From assembly GCA_023079485.1 (NCBI GenBank), contig CM041083.1, positions 57,251,847 to 57,315,846 of the forward strand: 64,000 nt of DNA, written 5' to 3'. Each line of letters begins with the position of its first letter. The stretch's first letter is position 1. This document shows positions 1 through 12,200 of the stretch, in pieces. Position numbers and translations under genes: made by a program. This DNA comes from Archilochus colubris. Lineage: Eukaryota; Chordata; Aves; Apodiformes; Trochilidae. The notes under the pieces are model-generated. The model did not search any database. It was given only the letters and a program-made list of their open reading frames with translations, and was not told the DNA's origin.

Positions 1-3000
1 CTTTCTTTTCATGATTACCAACCAGTGGAATATAGCTTATTAATGAACATAACATAGAGGACTAGCTACCAGTGAATTTTTATAAGATGGGAAATAAAAT
101 TCCTGTGGTAGCTAGACTTGGGTTTTGTATGTGGAGAAACAGGCAGCCAGATTTGCATTTCTTAGATGCAAAGCAGATGGATGATTTTCAATCCTTTCTG
201 AAGCTGCTTCTGCAGGCAGTTACTTCTAGGAGGATGCTTCATCAAAAGGAAATTTTTAACAGATATGAGGTCTATGCTAAATGTATCCCTTTTCTGTTTT
301 TCCTTTGCTAGCTCTCAAAGCATAATCAGAGCAATCCTCATTCTCCACCTCTCCCTTCAGACAAAGCATATCTGAAATAGTTCTCATTTTATGTGAGAGA
401 AGAGTTAGAGCTTCTATGAAGTCTACAAGGGATTTTGCAACAGCAAACAAAATAATCCTGAAACTATCTGATGCTTCAATCAGTGCCAAAAAGAGACTGA
501 ATTATTGTCTGTATTTGTGTTTTTATGCAGCCTCCCCTATTCACATCTGATTCTTTTTCTCACTCTATTAGACCAGTAATGAGTATCTGTGGACCCTTTC
601 TCTTTATGCATTTTGTACAACTGGGGAACCTGTCAGGAAATAACGCTTATGATGGGCTTTGAATCCTGTGGACAGGGAGCTGATGCAAGTGATAAACAAC
701 TAGTGCAGACACGTTATATGAAACAGTAAGGACAGTACTTTGAAAAGGGATTATAGCAGCTACTGGGATGCATAATTATTGACAATACACCCTGTTAATT
801 TTAAGTACAGTTGTTAAGGAATTTTAACTGTTACACCATGGATCTGTAATTGAACAGCAGGACAAGGGCTGGATCTGGTGCCCAAGATTTTTCCTGAGTT
901 CATTTCCACCTTCCCATTTTTATCTTCATTTGTCCTTTCCCCTCCCCTTTCTTTTAAAGAACTAGAAGATAAATGTGCACAAAAGCACTGGCATTCTTTG
1001 CTAAACCAAATATAATATATTAACTAATACTGAGAGTCCAGTGCAGTCTGCACACTTCTATGAGAATTTTTTTTCCCAGAATAAGTACAAATTATGTCAG
1101 TGTCATAGATAGACCCTGTGAACAGAAATTTATCTTACAAATTGGAGGTGAAGAGAAAAATAGTCTTTGCTCCCATGTTGTAGTTTCTGTACTCAGGTAT
1201 GATTCAGCAATATGGAGCTACATTTATGTCTTCACCTTTTGCTTGCCTGTCTCCACTACCTAATTTATCACCGTATGGTGGTGACAGAGAGTGGCAATTA
1301 CAGTGATGAGGAGATATGAACTCCAGTGGCAGTGTGAAAGGTGGGTCCTCTGACAAGCTTGACATGCAGTAACTTCAGAGAGAGGGTGAGCAATTCAGTG
1401 ACTGAATATGGAGTTTATCCTTGTTGCTCATGAATGCTAATGTCTTGTATTTCAACCAAATAAAAAAAACCTGAAGAGATCGCATTCTATGTGTTGTTTT
1501 ACCGTGTTTCATAGTCATTGGGCAGGTGACCGTGAACTTAATTATGACATTTTCCCCACAGACTGGAACTACAGGGAGAGAATCAGGTACTGGTTTGGCT
1601 TCAGTAGTCCTTCATGTTATACAGCACTTAAAAGAAAAAAGGCCAAGACCTACAAAAGCATTTGGGCACCAAATAGCTGAGCTACCAACACCACTGCTAC
1701 TTTCAAAGTAGATCTGTGGGTCAGATGTATTTTGGTAAATATATTTGGGTGTTATAAAAGCTCTTTGATAAGCTCAGTACAAGTTTGTACAAGGTTTGTC
1801 ACTTTTCACTGGTACCACAAAAAGTATTTATGAGGTGGCATTGCTGTTCTTTTCTGAGAGTGATGAAGATGGTGGCAGGTAAGAATGGCAAAGCCACTGC
1901 TTCCTCTGGTATTCTCCTGGGTGAATATTCTCCTTTAAGCAGTGCTCTGCTTAAAGCCTTGGATATTAAGCTGTATTTCAAACTATTCATGAAGCTTTCA
2001 AAGATGACAGAAGTTATAGCCTTTGGTTTGGAGAATAATCTTTTTGACAGATGCTATTTGTTTAACTTTTGAATAATTTTTCATAGAGTTGCTTTAGGAT
2101 TGATTGATGTCAGAAATAGTTTACAGGTAGGTTCCTGGAAGGGAATTCAAATTCATGGAGTGCAGTTTGAATTTGTGAAGTGTTGATTGCTTTTTGTATT
2201 GGAGATTGTAGCTTAGTTCTCTGTCTGGTTTATGATTATATTTCACATACAGCACTTTATAAGTTACTACCAGAGGTAATAGTTCTTTAGCACCAGTTCT
2301 TGTGTTTTCTTCATTAAATTTTGATGCTGTCCACCTCTGCTAGGAAACTCAAAGCTGTGGTCCTGGGCTGTTATGAGTTAAGATAATAAATGTTTTGCAT
2401 TACTGTACCAGAATTGTTTCTGGCCCAGATACATGTATGAACGTGGTCCAGTAACAGCCAATTGGAACCACACTAACTGCAAGCTAAAAGCTCAGTCTGG
2501 TACTCAATCTTCTTACCAGAAATAGTATCTAAATGTCAGAGTGGAAAGGCCTGTACTGTGTTACCAAGCTGAACAATGTATGTCAAAACCCACCCTTTCA
2601 AATACAAAACGTGTGATAATTCCTAATTTGAAGAAAACCTGAAGAAAGAAAGAGTAGAGAAAATGGTGGCTTCTGAAAAAAGCGTATTTCTAATAAATAA
2701 TTATAAAATTAATTGTTATGTTAGTATTTTAACTTGCTGTCTCCTTCCCCTGAATGTTTAATAGAAATGAAAATACTGATATGAAGTATTTTCCCTGACA
2801 ATTTCACAGTGCTTGGCATGCACTTCAATGCACAGGTGGGATTGAGGAACTGGAGGAAAATGTCTATCTGGAGAGGCAAATTATTTGAAGGGGCTAGAGC
2901 AAGAGCTAGGTGCATTAAAGTGGTGAAGGATGTATTCAAATGAGCTCCCTGTTTGCAAATTATCTGTATCTGTGCAGTACTGTTAGCCAGGTGGCTGTAT

Positions 3001-3127
3001 GTTGTTGATACATTAATTTCCGAAATACCCCCATTTTTATGGACAATGTCAGAGAAGGAGTAAAGAGGAATCTGCATTGCAGTGCATGGAACAGTTGAAA
3101 GCTATTGATTTGCTGTGATTCTCTTAC
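1..3127 (-). other. STAB2 intron 18 (partial, runs off the left edge)
   Basis: Minus-strand reading was searched for the next stabilin exon, which should start with a C..C Cys-rich block. None was found, so exon 19 lies beyond position 1. The stretch is AT-rich with short open frames only, and no repeat family was recognised. Confidence 0.7.
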
Positions 3128-3280
3128 CATTGCAACTTGATTTCTTGTCTCATCACACCGATGTGGTAGAATTGGAATAATTGTGGGTGGGATAAGGACT
3201 CCAGCAAGAGTATAAATACGACCATTTTTGGCAGCAATATCTGTTTCTTCTATTTCTTCTCCACTCACCAAGACTTGTCC
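3128..3280 (-). CDS. STAB2: STAB2 exon 18 (FAS1 domain 2, H2 motif)
   Basis: 153 nt, residues 623-673, phase 0 to 0. [18 protein letters not shown] is the H2 end of FAS1 domain 2, followed by [14 protein letters not shown], which leads into the next Cys-rich module. Human reads [18 protein letters not shown]. Acceptor is attttatag/GGAC and donor is GCAATG/gtaaga. It is the last STAB2 exon found in the window. Confidence 0.96.
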
Positions 3281-6200
3281 CTATAAAATAGATTGGTATT
3301 GATAGTAAAATTTTTGTAGCTTCTCACTTTCTGTTAATTTACTTTCAAGAATTTCAAGCCATGCTTCCTTTTATTTACTTTAAGTTAATTATTATTATGC
3401 TTGTTTTATGCAAGAAGCATGCATATGTCATGCATTGTCTTGAATATTGGTCTGTAGCTGTTGTTCCTAAATTGTTCCCCTTAATCTGCACTGTTAGCAT
3501 GTGGAACTGGTGACTTAAAAGTCTGGCCCAAATGGGAAGACTACTGATTACTTCAGGCACTGGTTTCAGTGGGCATAGCCATGCTTTGGTTCTCTCTTTG
3601 ACAAAGGGAGAAAAGGTGAGACTCTTAGATCTAGTCTAATGCACAGGAGGAAAAAAAAGTATTCTCTCTGCATTTACTTTTGCAACTGCTTTGCCTTTGC
3701 AAGAGTTTTCATAGATGCACCTCTTCTCTAGAATGTGCATGTTAGGCTAAAACGTGCAAAGAAAAGAAGAGAGTTTAACTTTTCCACTAAGTTTAGTAAA
3801 TGTACTGACAAATTAGTACCTTTAACAAAGTGTTCCCTAGGTTCATCAGGGTCAGAGGCTATAGTATTAAAGGAAATGAAATAATGCCTATGTGTGCACT
3901 GAGAAGTGTTTAAAATAAAATATGTAGCAGAATGATTTAAATATTTTAAAGTGATTTTTTTTAAATCCAGGCAAAGCATAAATGAAGATGTTCACTAGAA
4001 AAAGAGAAGCTGCAGGCTGTCCTCAGATACCAATCATTTGGTCTGCATCATGCTAATTTCTAGCAGTAGATGGGAATGGCAAGTTGAACATAGCTGCCTC
4101 ATTATAGCAAAAAATTTGGATTCTAATGATCTCCTCTTCCCTTTTTTCTTCCCCCTGCATGCAAACAGTTGCATAGATAAGAGAGAGCTGTTCACAGGTG
4201 AAAGCTGCCTTTGACTTACAGTGCTGGTCCTGTTAAAGTAAATTAGCTGCTTCGCCATGCTTCTGATGTGCTCTATTGAGACGAGGCTGGCAACCTCTAG
4301 CTGAAATTAATATAAATTGATTGAAAGAAATGTAATATTATTGTTTTCAAATAATGATTTAGGATGAATGAATTAGTCTATTAGCTTTCCTCTAGTTACA
4401 TGGGCAGCCCCATGTTGACTAATCTGCTTGTGTAATCAAGTTAGAGTGATTAAGCTTTGATTGAGCTTGTTGGTTGCTGCATCTGAAGAGCTTGTTGCCC
4501 AACAGGATATTGCTTTTTCTCCTAACTACAGAAACCAGTCTAAGTAAAGTTATCACCTCTCCCTAAGAATATCCCTGTTTGCATCCTTAGATCATTATGG
4601 AAGCAGCAGTGCTGATATCCCATGAAGGGACATGTGAATCATTATTATAGACTTGGGTTTGGGTATAGGTTTGGGTTGGAAAGGACCTTACAGATCATCT
4701 AGTCTCAACCTCCCTGCCATTGGCAAGGGACACTTCCTACTAGACCATGTTGCTCAAAGTGCCATCCACCCTGGCCTTTAACACTTCCAGGGAGGTAGAA
4801 GTCACCTTTTCCCTGAGCGGTGTTCCAGTGTCTCACCACCCTCACAGGAAATAATTTCCTCCTAATATATAATTTAAATCTACCCTCTTTCAATTTGAAA
4901 TGGTTCCTCCCCATCCTTTTGCTACCTGCCCCTGTAAAAAGTCCCTCTCCAGCTTTCCTGTTAGACCCCTTCAGGTACTGGAAGGCTGCTATAAGGTTTC
5001 CCTGGAGCCTTCTCTTCTCCAGTTTGCCTCTCAGTCATCCCTCTGCTCCCTGTGATGCTGCTCTGTGCTGGGAGTGACCTCTGTCTTGGACACTGTGAGT
5101 GGGGCCTTTTGCTAAGGTTATGAGCACATCCTCCCTTCCCTGAAACAGGGTTTGGGGTGGGGATGAACTTCAGCCTCCACCAGCCTTAGTAGTTGGTGGT
5201 GTTGCTGGGTTCTGCTCTTTGTTTCCAGTAGAAAAAGGAGGGAGAAATGGGGTTTACTTAGAGAAGGACAAAACCACCTCTCTCTGATAAGAAGAAAACT
5301 ATTCTTAGCAGAATTGGCTTAAAGAGCATTTTTTTTTTTTTTTGGTATAGCAACAAATACTTTGAGTACTTTTCATGTTACTCCTTCCCACAGCCCTGCC
5401 AAGCTGACAGTATGCCCTGAAACCTGTTCTTGCTCCACAGCAGGTTAAGGTAGATGGTTTCAGATTCAGAATGTCAATATATACATATTTATATGTGTTT
5501 TGTTTTTTTTATTTTTCCCCTCTCTCTCCCTGGGCTAAGTCCTCATCACCAAAAGGTATTTTTTAAAGTGGAAATTGTTGTTTGCATGCAGCCTTGCTGT
5601 GCAGCACTGCTTAGAGGTTGTTCTTGGAAAGCCTCCACCTTCAGAGTGGCAAAAGATCTGAAAATGCTCTTCTATCCCCACGTTAGTAAAATAGCCCTGC
5701 TCACCTCAGTATTGGAGACAATGTGGTATCGGACCAGCTCCAGCAGCTTCCATGAACCCTGCCAAAGCAGGAAAGAGGTTGGCTTAGCCCAAAATGAGTC
5801 ACACAAACCCACTGTGACTTGTGAGAGGACATGGGGATGTGAATAGCATCACCAGCTGCTGCACCTATTGGTCAGTGGTGGTGCTCAGCTCATGGCACAG
5901 AACCTGCCCCCTCTGCTCCCTCTGTTTCTCCTTGCAAAGGGTGACACCTCCTAGGAGAGGATCTGGGGTTTTACCATGAGAGTTTGGGGTTTTGCCTCGT
6001 GGCTGTCTGGGCAAGAGCAGGGGAGCAAGGACCTGGTGTTAGGGATTGATGTCACTTCATAGGATGGGATATCCCAAATCCCATTCCTCTCTAGGTGCTA
6101 CCTGGATCTTTAATTGTTAGAGATGGATTAAGTGTTGATCTCTGGAACTAAGTATAAATGAACACTAAACTACATGGACATGGGAAAATGATTTATGTAT

Positions 6201-9200
6201 GCGCCTACTACATACCTGCATATGTATCTACTATCTAAGAATATTTTGCATTATAGAAAGATTGTACCTCTGCAGAAAGCAGGTAATCCAGTGTCTCAGA
6301 TTTCATATTACTCAGAGCCTCATTACTTGGAGCAAAGACTGTGTAAGCTCTGTTGTCCTGCTGTAAGTCCATTCCCAGGCCAGTTTTCTGTTTTGGTTTA
6401 AAAGTGATATTACTTAATAATATTGATAAACATCTGAAAATAGATTTATGGAATTGCTCTTCTGGATCCTTACCTCTATCAAAGATGTAAACTTGCTATA
6501 TCTTTCATTATCTTGAAGTAGTGACATTATGGTTTCCTGAAATAAGATGGAAGTAACATTTATTTTAGTCAGGAACATGGAATAAATACCAGTTCTTATT
6601 GACTGCATGAATTACTGCATGAGTCTCAGTTATTACTGATTGAATATATTTGGCTTCCCTTATTATCTGGGTAGTTGGTGGTGCCTGGAAATCTCTGAAA
6701 TCATACAATCATTTTGATTGGAAAAGACCTTTAAGTTCACAAAGTACAACAGTTAACCCAGCACTGCCAAGTCCACCACTAAAACTTGTCCATAAGCACC
6801 CCACTTATATGTCTTTTAAATACCTTTAGGGATGGTGACTGCACCACTTCCCTGGGCAGCCTCTTCCAGTGCCTGACAAACTTTTCAGTGAAGGTTTTTC
6901 CTAACATACAATCTAAAAATTGTGCTTCCCCTGGCACAACTTGAGGCCGCTTCCTCTTGTTCTGTAGCTTGTTACTTAGGAGAAGAGAATGACATCTACC
7001 TCACTACAGCTTCCTTTTAGGTAGTTATAGAGAGCAGTAAGAGCTCTCTGCAGCCTCCTTTTCTCAAGGCTAAACTAGCCTGGAGCTGGTAGCACTCTTG
7101 TCCTGTGCTATAGTGGCTTATAGTTACAGTTTGTTATTGTTCTGAAATACTCTGGTCACAGAACAGCCTGTGCGTGGAGAAAGTGTTATTTCTTCTTCAT
7201 ACCTAATGACAAAGGATAAAGAAATAAGGTCACTAGGCCAGGTTTGATGGGGCTCTGAGTAACTTGGTCTAGTGGGAAGTGTCATTGTCCATGCAGGGGT
7301 TTTGGAACTTGATGACATTTAAGGCCCTTTGCAGCTCAAAACATTCGATGTTTCTATCACATGCTTGAGAAAACCCCATATAAGAAGTGAACTCTTGAGA
7401 AAGTGTACTAAGCAGGGCACCAAAATCCCCAGAGCATCCAAAAACATAAGTATTAGTCTTTTGGGTAGAACGAGTGCTGCTTTGAATGAAAGTCTTGCCC
7501 AGTATCTGTCCAGATGTCCCTCTTTTGGTGTGTTGTTCTAGAATTCGGTGAGATGCACTGATAGTGACTGCCTGTTTCCCAAAGAACCTCTCAGTCTCAG
7601 TGAGTGAAAAGCAAATGATCCATGGACCAACTTGGCAGGAGAGCAAATGTCTGTTACTTTTCACTTTGAATGTTGCTTCTCTGAGTTGACACACGGTGGC
7701 TCAGCACAGCTTGTCTAGCTGCTGTCAGCCATCCTCTTGCATTCAATTAATGTAAAACTCTCCTAAAAGAAAGGTTTACATTGCATGTGTATAGCTTATG
7801 GCTCACCTCTCTGCTGCTTTCAAATGTTGGCTCCACATTGTCCATGGCCTTGTCAATAATGTGCAAAATCCCATTGGAAGCAATAATATTTCCCTGCAGA
7901 AGTTTTCCTTTCCTCCTTCCTCCTTGGATTCTGATTCTTAATTGATTATCCTGAAAGAGGCCAGGATAGAAGCAATGGACAGTGAGTTCTTTATTATGAA
8001 ATGACAACAGAGAGAGAATGAGTGTTGCATGAAGTTTAATATCCCCTTCCTTTGCCAACACCTTGGCCATTTAAATCTGGGGAGGAGAGAGGTTGTTACC
8101 AATGCTTATCAAGGAAATGGAAAAAATTCCTTTGAGTTTGGATCAGGAATATGTTATTTTGTTTCTGGACATCAAATCTCAGAAGAGAAGCAGGGCCAGG
8201 CCCTGTGAGAAGAGCAGTGTTCCTAAAATGGCTCTGATGTCTATTAGTCATAGAAGTCTGTCAGGAAATGATTTAAAATATGATTGTACTGAAAAGGTCA
8301 ACTCCTGTCATACTGAGGGATTTCAACCCATTTCCTTATATTATTACATGTAAAATAACAAAATATTGCTGATTCTGCACAATTCTGAAGCCTGCAGGAA
8401 ACTAACAGGCCTGACAGCAATGGTATTTTCCTGTTACAATTGGAGTGTGTACTCATTAAGGAAACAAAATAAAACTCTCAGATGCCCCTGATCTGTTAAA
8501 AAACATGAGAAGTACTTGATTTCAACCTTAGCTTACATTCAGTTCATTAACAGACCCTTAATTGACCAAGACCAATAACTCTATATTATAAAATCTAATC
8601 TGTGAGCTGTAGAGAACACTTTTTTAAAAACTGTGGGATCAGACTTCTGTGATGTACTCTGACATCAAGTAAGATGGGATAGTGATGAACTTCATGCTTT
8701 TCATGATGAATTGCCATCTGCCTTTTTTATGGTTTTCTGTTTCCTTCATCATTCAAAGGGTGCTGATGCTCAGTGGGAGGTGGGATCTGCAGTGCAGTCA
8801 CTGCTTGCTCTGTGTGAGGAGTACACAGAGGTTTCCAGCATAAACTCTGGGCTTTTACCCCTCTTACCTCATCAAGGCTCTCTTAATGATCCCCTGCAGC
8901 CTTTGTTGGTTGTGTCTGCAGATTTAAGATGACTTTAATATTAGTGAACATTTTTAGAGTGGTCTGTGTTAGGTCAGTATGTCACTCATTAGGGACTCAT
9001 CTTTGAAGGTAATTTTTGTTTTCACTGATTTTAGTAGAAACTTTGCCAGTGAGATTTCAAGTTTCACTTGAACTTCTTGTCATGCACGGCCAAGGCTCTG
9101 GTATTTCATAATCCCACAGCAATCTGCAACCTGACATTTTGCTGTGGAAAGTCCTTTCATCCTTTTGTTAGAGAAAACAGGGAGTAGCAGTGTTCTGAGG

Positions 9201-12200
9201 TAGGCTGGAAGACCACTTACCTTTTCTCCCTTTGATACCTCTCCTGATTTGCCAGTCAAAGTATAAATTACATTAGTATTATTCAAGCTACTGGTATTCA
9301 GTTGACCAGCAATTACATGGAGTTTCACAAAGTACTGGGCTTTCTGTTTATTATTCAGAAGATCCTTTATCTAGAAGAGCAGAAGAACAGAGATTTATTT
9401 CAATATGAACTTAATCTAAAACCAATATATATTTATATATATATCTCATGGTAAATGCTTATTTCTCTCCAGATAGACTGTGAAATTCTATGTTTTCTTC
9501 TGAAGCAAACAGGGGCTGAACCAAGTGGAAGCCTCTCTTGAGTTCAGTTCAGTTCAGATCACACCCTTGTGTCCCTTTATGAGCTGCAGTTGCCCACAGA
9601 ATTGTTCTGACTGTAGTTAAAGGTATTGGATGCTGGCCATTTGCATAACTGGCCACTTAATTTTTTTAAATTTAAACTAAATCCATAATTTTTTATCATC
9701 CTTACATAAAAGGTGACCTCTAAGCCTCCCTGCTGAAAATTCAGTTCTTATTTCAACCCCTGTCTCAATTAAGTGAAAAACCCTTCAGCATGGGCATGTA
9801 ACGCAATCCAAAAGTTACTCGGTGCATGACTGCATTCTACCCTGACTTGCCAAATTAATTTGTTTTTCTTTCAAGTAGAAAAAGCACAATCTCTGGCCAC
9901 TAGATTTAAATGTATCCAGAAGTACACTAGAGAAAAAGGTACTTCTGATTCTGTTGAATCCGGAGACTTTTAACACAGATGAGATTTCTGATGGAGGTAA
10001 CACCCCCCTAACAACCTCCCAGTTAAAACCCCTCTCTGTTGTTTACTTACATTTGTACCTTTGAGACCCTTGTTTGTTGGTACAAGTACTGTAAATGGTC
10101 CCAGAGTACTCAGTGGCCATTCATAGACATTTTCTTATAAGGAGAGAGGGGAAAAAAAAAGAAAGAAAAGTTTAAATATGTATTGAAAAACTTGCTGGAG
10201 GGAGGGACTGCTTACTTCGTGCTAGGTATGCAAGGGCAGAGTAAGAAATAAGACTATCTGTGATTATTAAATGTTAATATAAAGTTCTAAAATTCAAGTT
10301 GGAAGATGGGAGGCAGAAGGGGATGTGAAATTCGGGTGCTGCTGTACATTTGACACAAGAAGAGGTAAAACTGGCAGCCAAGATTCTGTGGCATGCAGAC
10401 CAGTGTGATGGACATGAAAATGGTGTTTCTTTGGCGTTGGGTCTTTACAGGAAGATGGCCACCTCCTTTAAATCAGTTCAGTTTTCGTGCGGTGAGGCAT
10501 ATGCTGCTGCTAAGCTGCTAGTAGTGAGAATATCAGCAAAACCAGAGCTGGTAATAAAAGCTGATGCACTGAAAGTTAATTAAAGTTAATTTTCTACTCA
10601 GGTGGTATTTCTGTTTCCAAGACAGCAGTATGAGGACACTGATTCTGCAGCTGAAGGCATTAAATGTTTCTAATATTCAACTCCTTTTTCCAGAGGTTTA
10701 AAATCAGAAATTAAAAAAAAAAAAATCTTTGCAGTCTTGGTAGATATGTCATACCAAAGAGTATATCTCAAAATTAATATGCTGTTTTACAAAACAATGG
10801 GGATTATTCTGATGTAAATTCTTAGATTTTAAAAGACATTACTGTGGAATGAATATAGTGTAAAATAATCTGTGTGGTTAATTTTTGTTGATTATGGTTA
10901 GTAAATCAAATGGCACATTATTCAGGTTAGACATTAGGAAGAAAATATTTTCTGTGAAGCTGGTGAGACACTGTGGCTGCTCCCTCCCTGAAAGTGTCCA
11001 AGTCATGACTGGATGGGGCTTTGAGCAACTGGGTCTAGTGGGAGGTATCCTTGCCCATGGCAGAGGGGGTGGAACTAGATGATCTTTAAGGCCCTTTCCA
11101 ACCCAAACCATTCTTTGATTAGGAAAAATTCTTCACCTAAAGGGTTGTCAGGCATTGGAATAGGCTGCACAAGGAAGTGTTGGAGTCACCATCCCTGGAG
11201 GTATTTCAAACATGTGTAGCTGTAGTGCTTATGGACAGGGTTTAGTGGTGGACTTGGCAGTGTGCTAGGTTACCAGTTGAAGCTGATGATCTTAATGGTC
11301 TTTCCCATTCAAAAGATTTTATGATGGAGACAGACAGTGGATGGGATCAGTCTCTTCCACTTGCCTTTCTTCTCTTTCCCAGTGAAAGTAATGCCACTGC
11401 TGATGGCTGTGGACTGGGGAAGAGGGACCTCTGCTGGGAATCCTCAGGGGTTTTTGTGGTGTTTGTGCATCAGTCCAGATCAAATCTCAATTATCCAAAT
11501 AAATGAGGGCAGTTAGAAAGAGGAGGTGGGATGATCCCACTTATTCCCACTGTTGGGCAAAATCCACTGATGTTACAAAATTATGTGTGAAGGGTTGGAG
11601 GAATGTTTTTAGCACATCTACTCAGACATTCTTGCAGATTGCATGGCATGCTGAGCAAAGGCACCTTTAGGTGGTCAGATGGAGCCTCCGCTGAGTAGGG
11701 TGCGCCTGGTGTCATGCTGTCGGTGGCACCTTCTTGCATCTGTGGGTGCTGGGGGAAGGCAGGGCAAGATCCACCCACCCATCAGGAGCTAACTCTGCTT
11801 GCATGTAGTCACTTACCCATGAGTGATAAGGCAGACATCAGCTTGCCTTGCCACCGTCCTCCTACTTCTGCATTCAGCTCCTGAAGGCGCTCCATGATGT
11901 TTCCATAGCACACGAATCCATTCCCCACGGAGCCCTCCTGGCACGTACACCTGCCAAGGGAATGTCATTCCAGTTGTGTACTGATGCCCTGTGGTGTTGG
12001 TGAGGCTCTCACTAAACCTGCTCTAGGTGTTACCTATTGCTTCTATATGCGGTTGTGTGAAGCCCCCCCAACACTACATGGGACTCAGCAGGATTAGTGG
12101 TAGTTATGCATGAAGGGGATGCTGGCAACTCATCAGTCCTTGTGATAGCAGCATGGTACTGGTAGAAAAAGAAAGGCAGTGTTGTCAGTCCTTTCAACAA

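Larger units (their letters stand above)
6537..7806 (-). other. STAB2 intron 13
   Basis: 1,270 bp holding two CR1 fragments in opposite orientation (6695-7085 and 7225-7352). The remaining right-hand 450 bp shows no element. Confidence 0.85.
10134..11816 (-). other. STAB2 intron 10
   Basis: 1,683 bp with two head-to-tail CR1 3' ends (10900-11330). The remainder is unremarkable. Confidence 0.85.

Noticed and set aside
1..3127. Possible STAB2 exon 19 in the left 3 kb
   Set aside because: The minus strand was read for the expected C..C Cys-rich block after LPHRCDET. Nothing matched, so the exon most likely lies outside the window.
5454..5846. 130-codon plus-strand open frame
   Set aside because: It is antisense to STAB2 exon 16, whose reading frame is supported by homology.
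7269..7694. 141-codon minus-strand open frame
   Set aside because: It overlaps a CR1 fragment and STAB2 intron 13, and does not extend exon 13 or exon 14.
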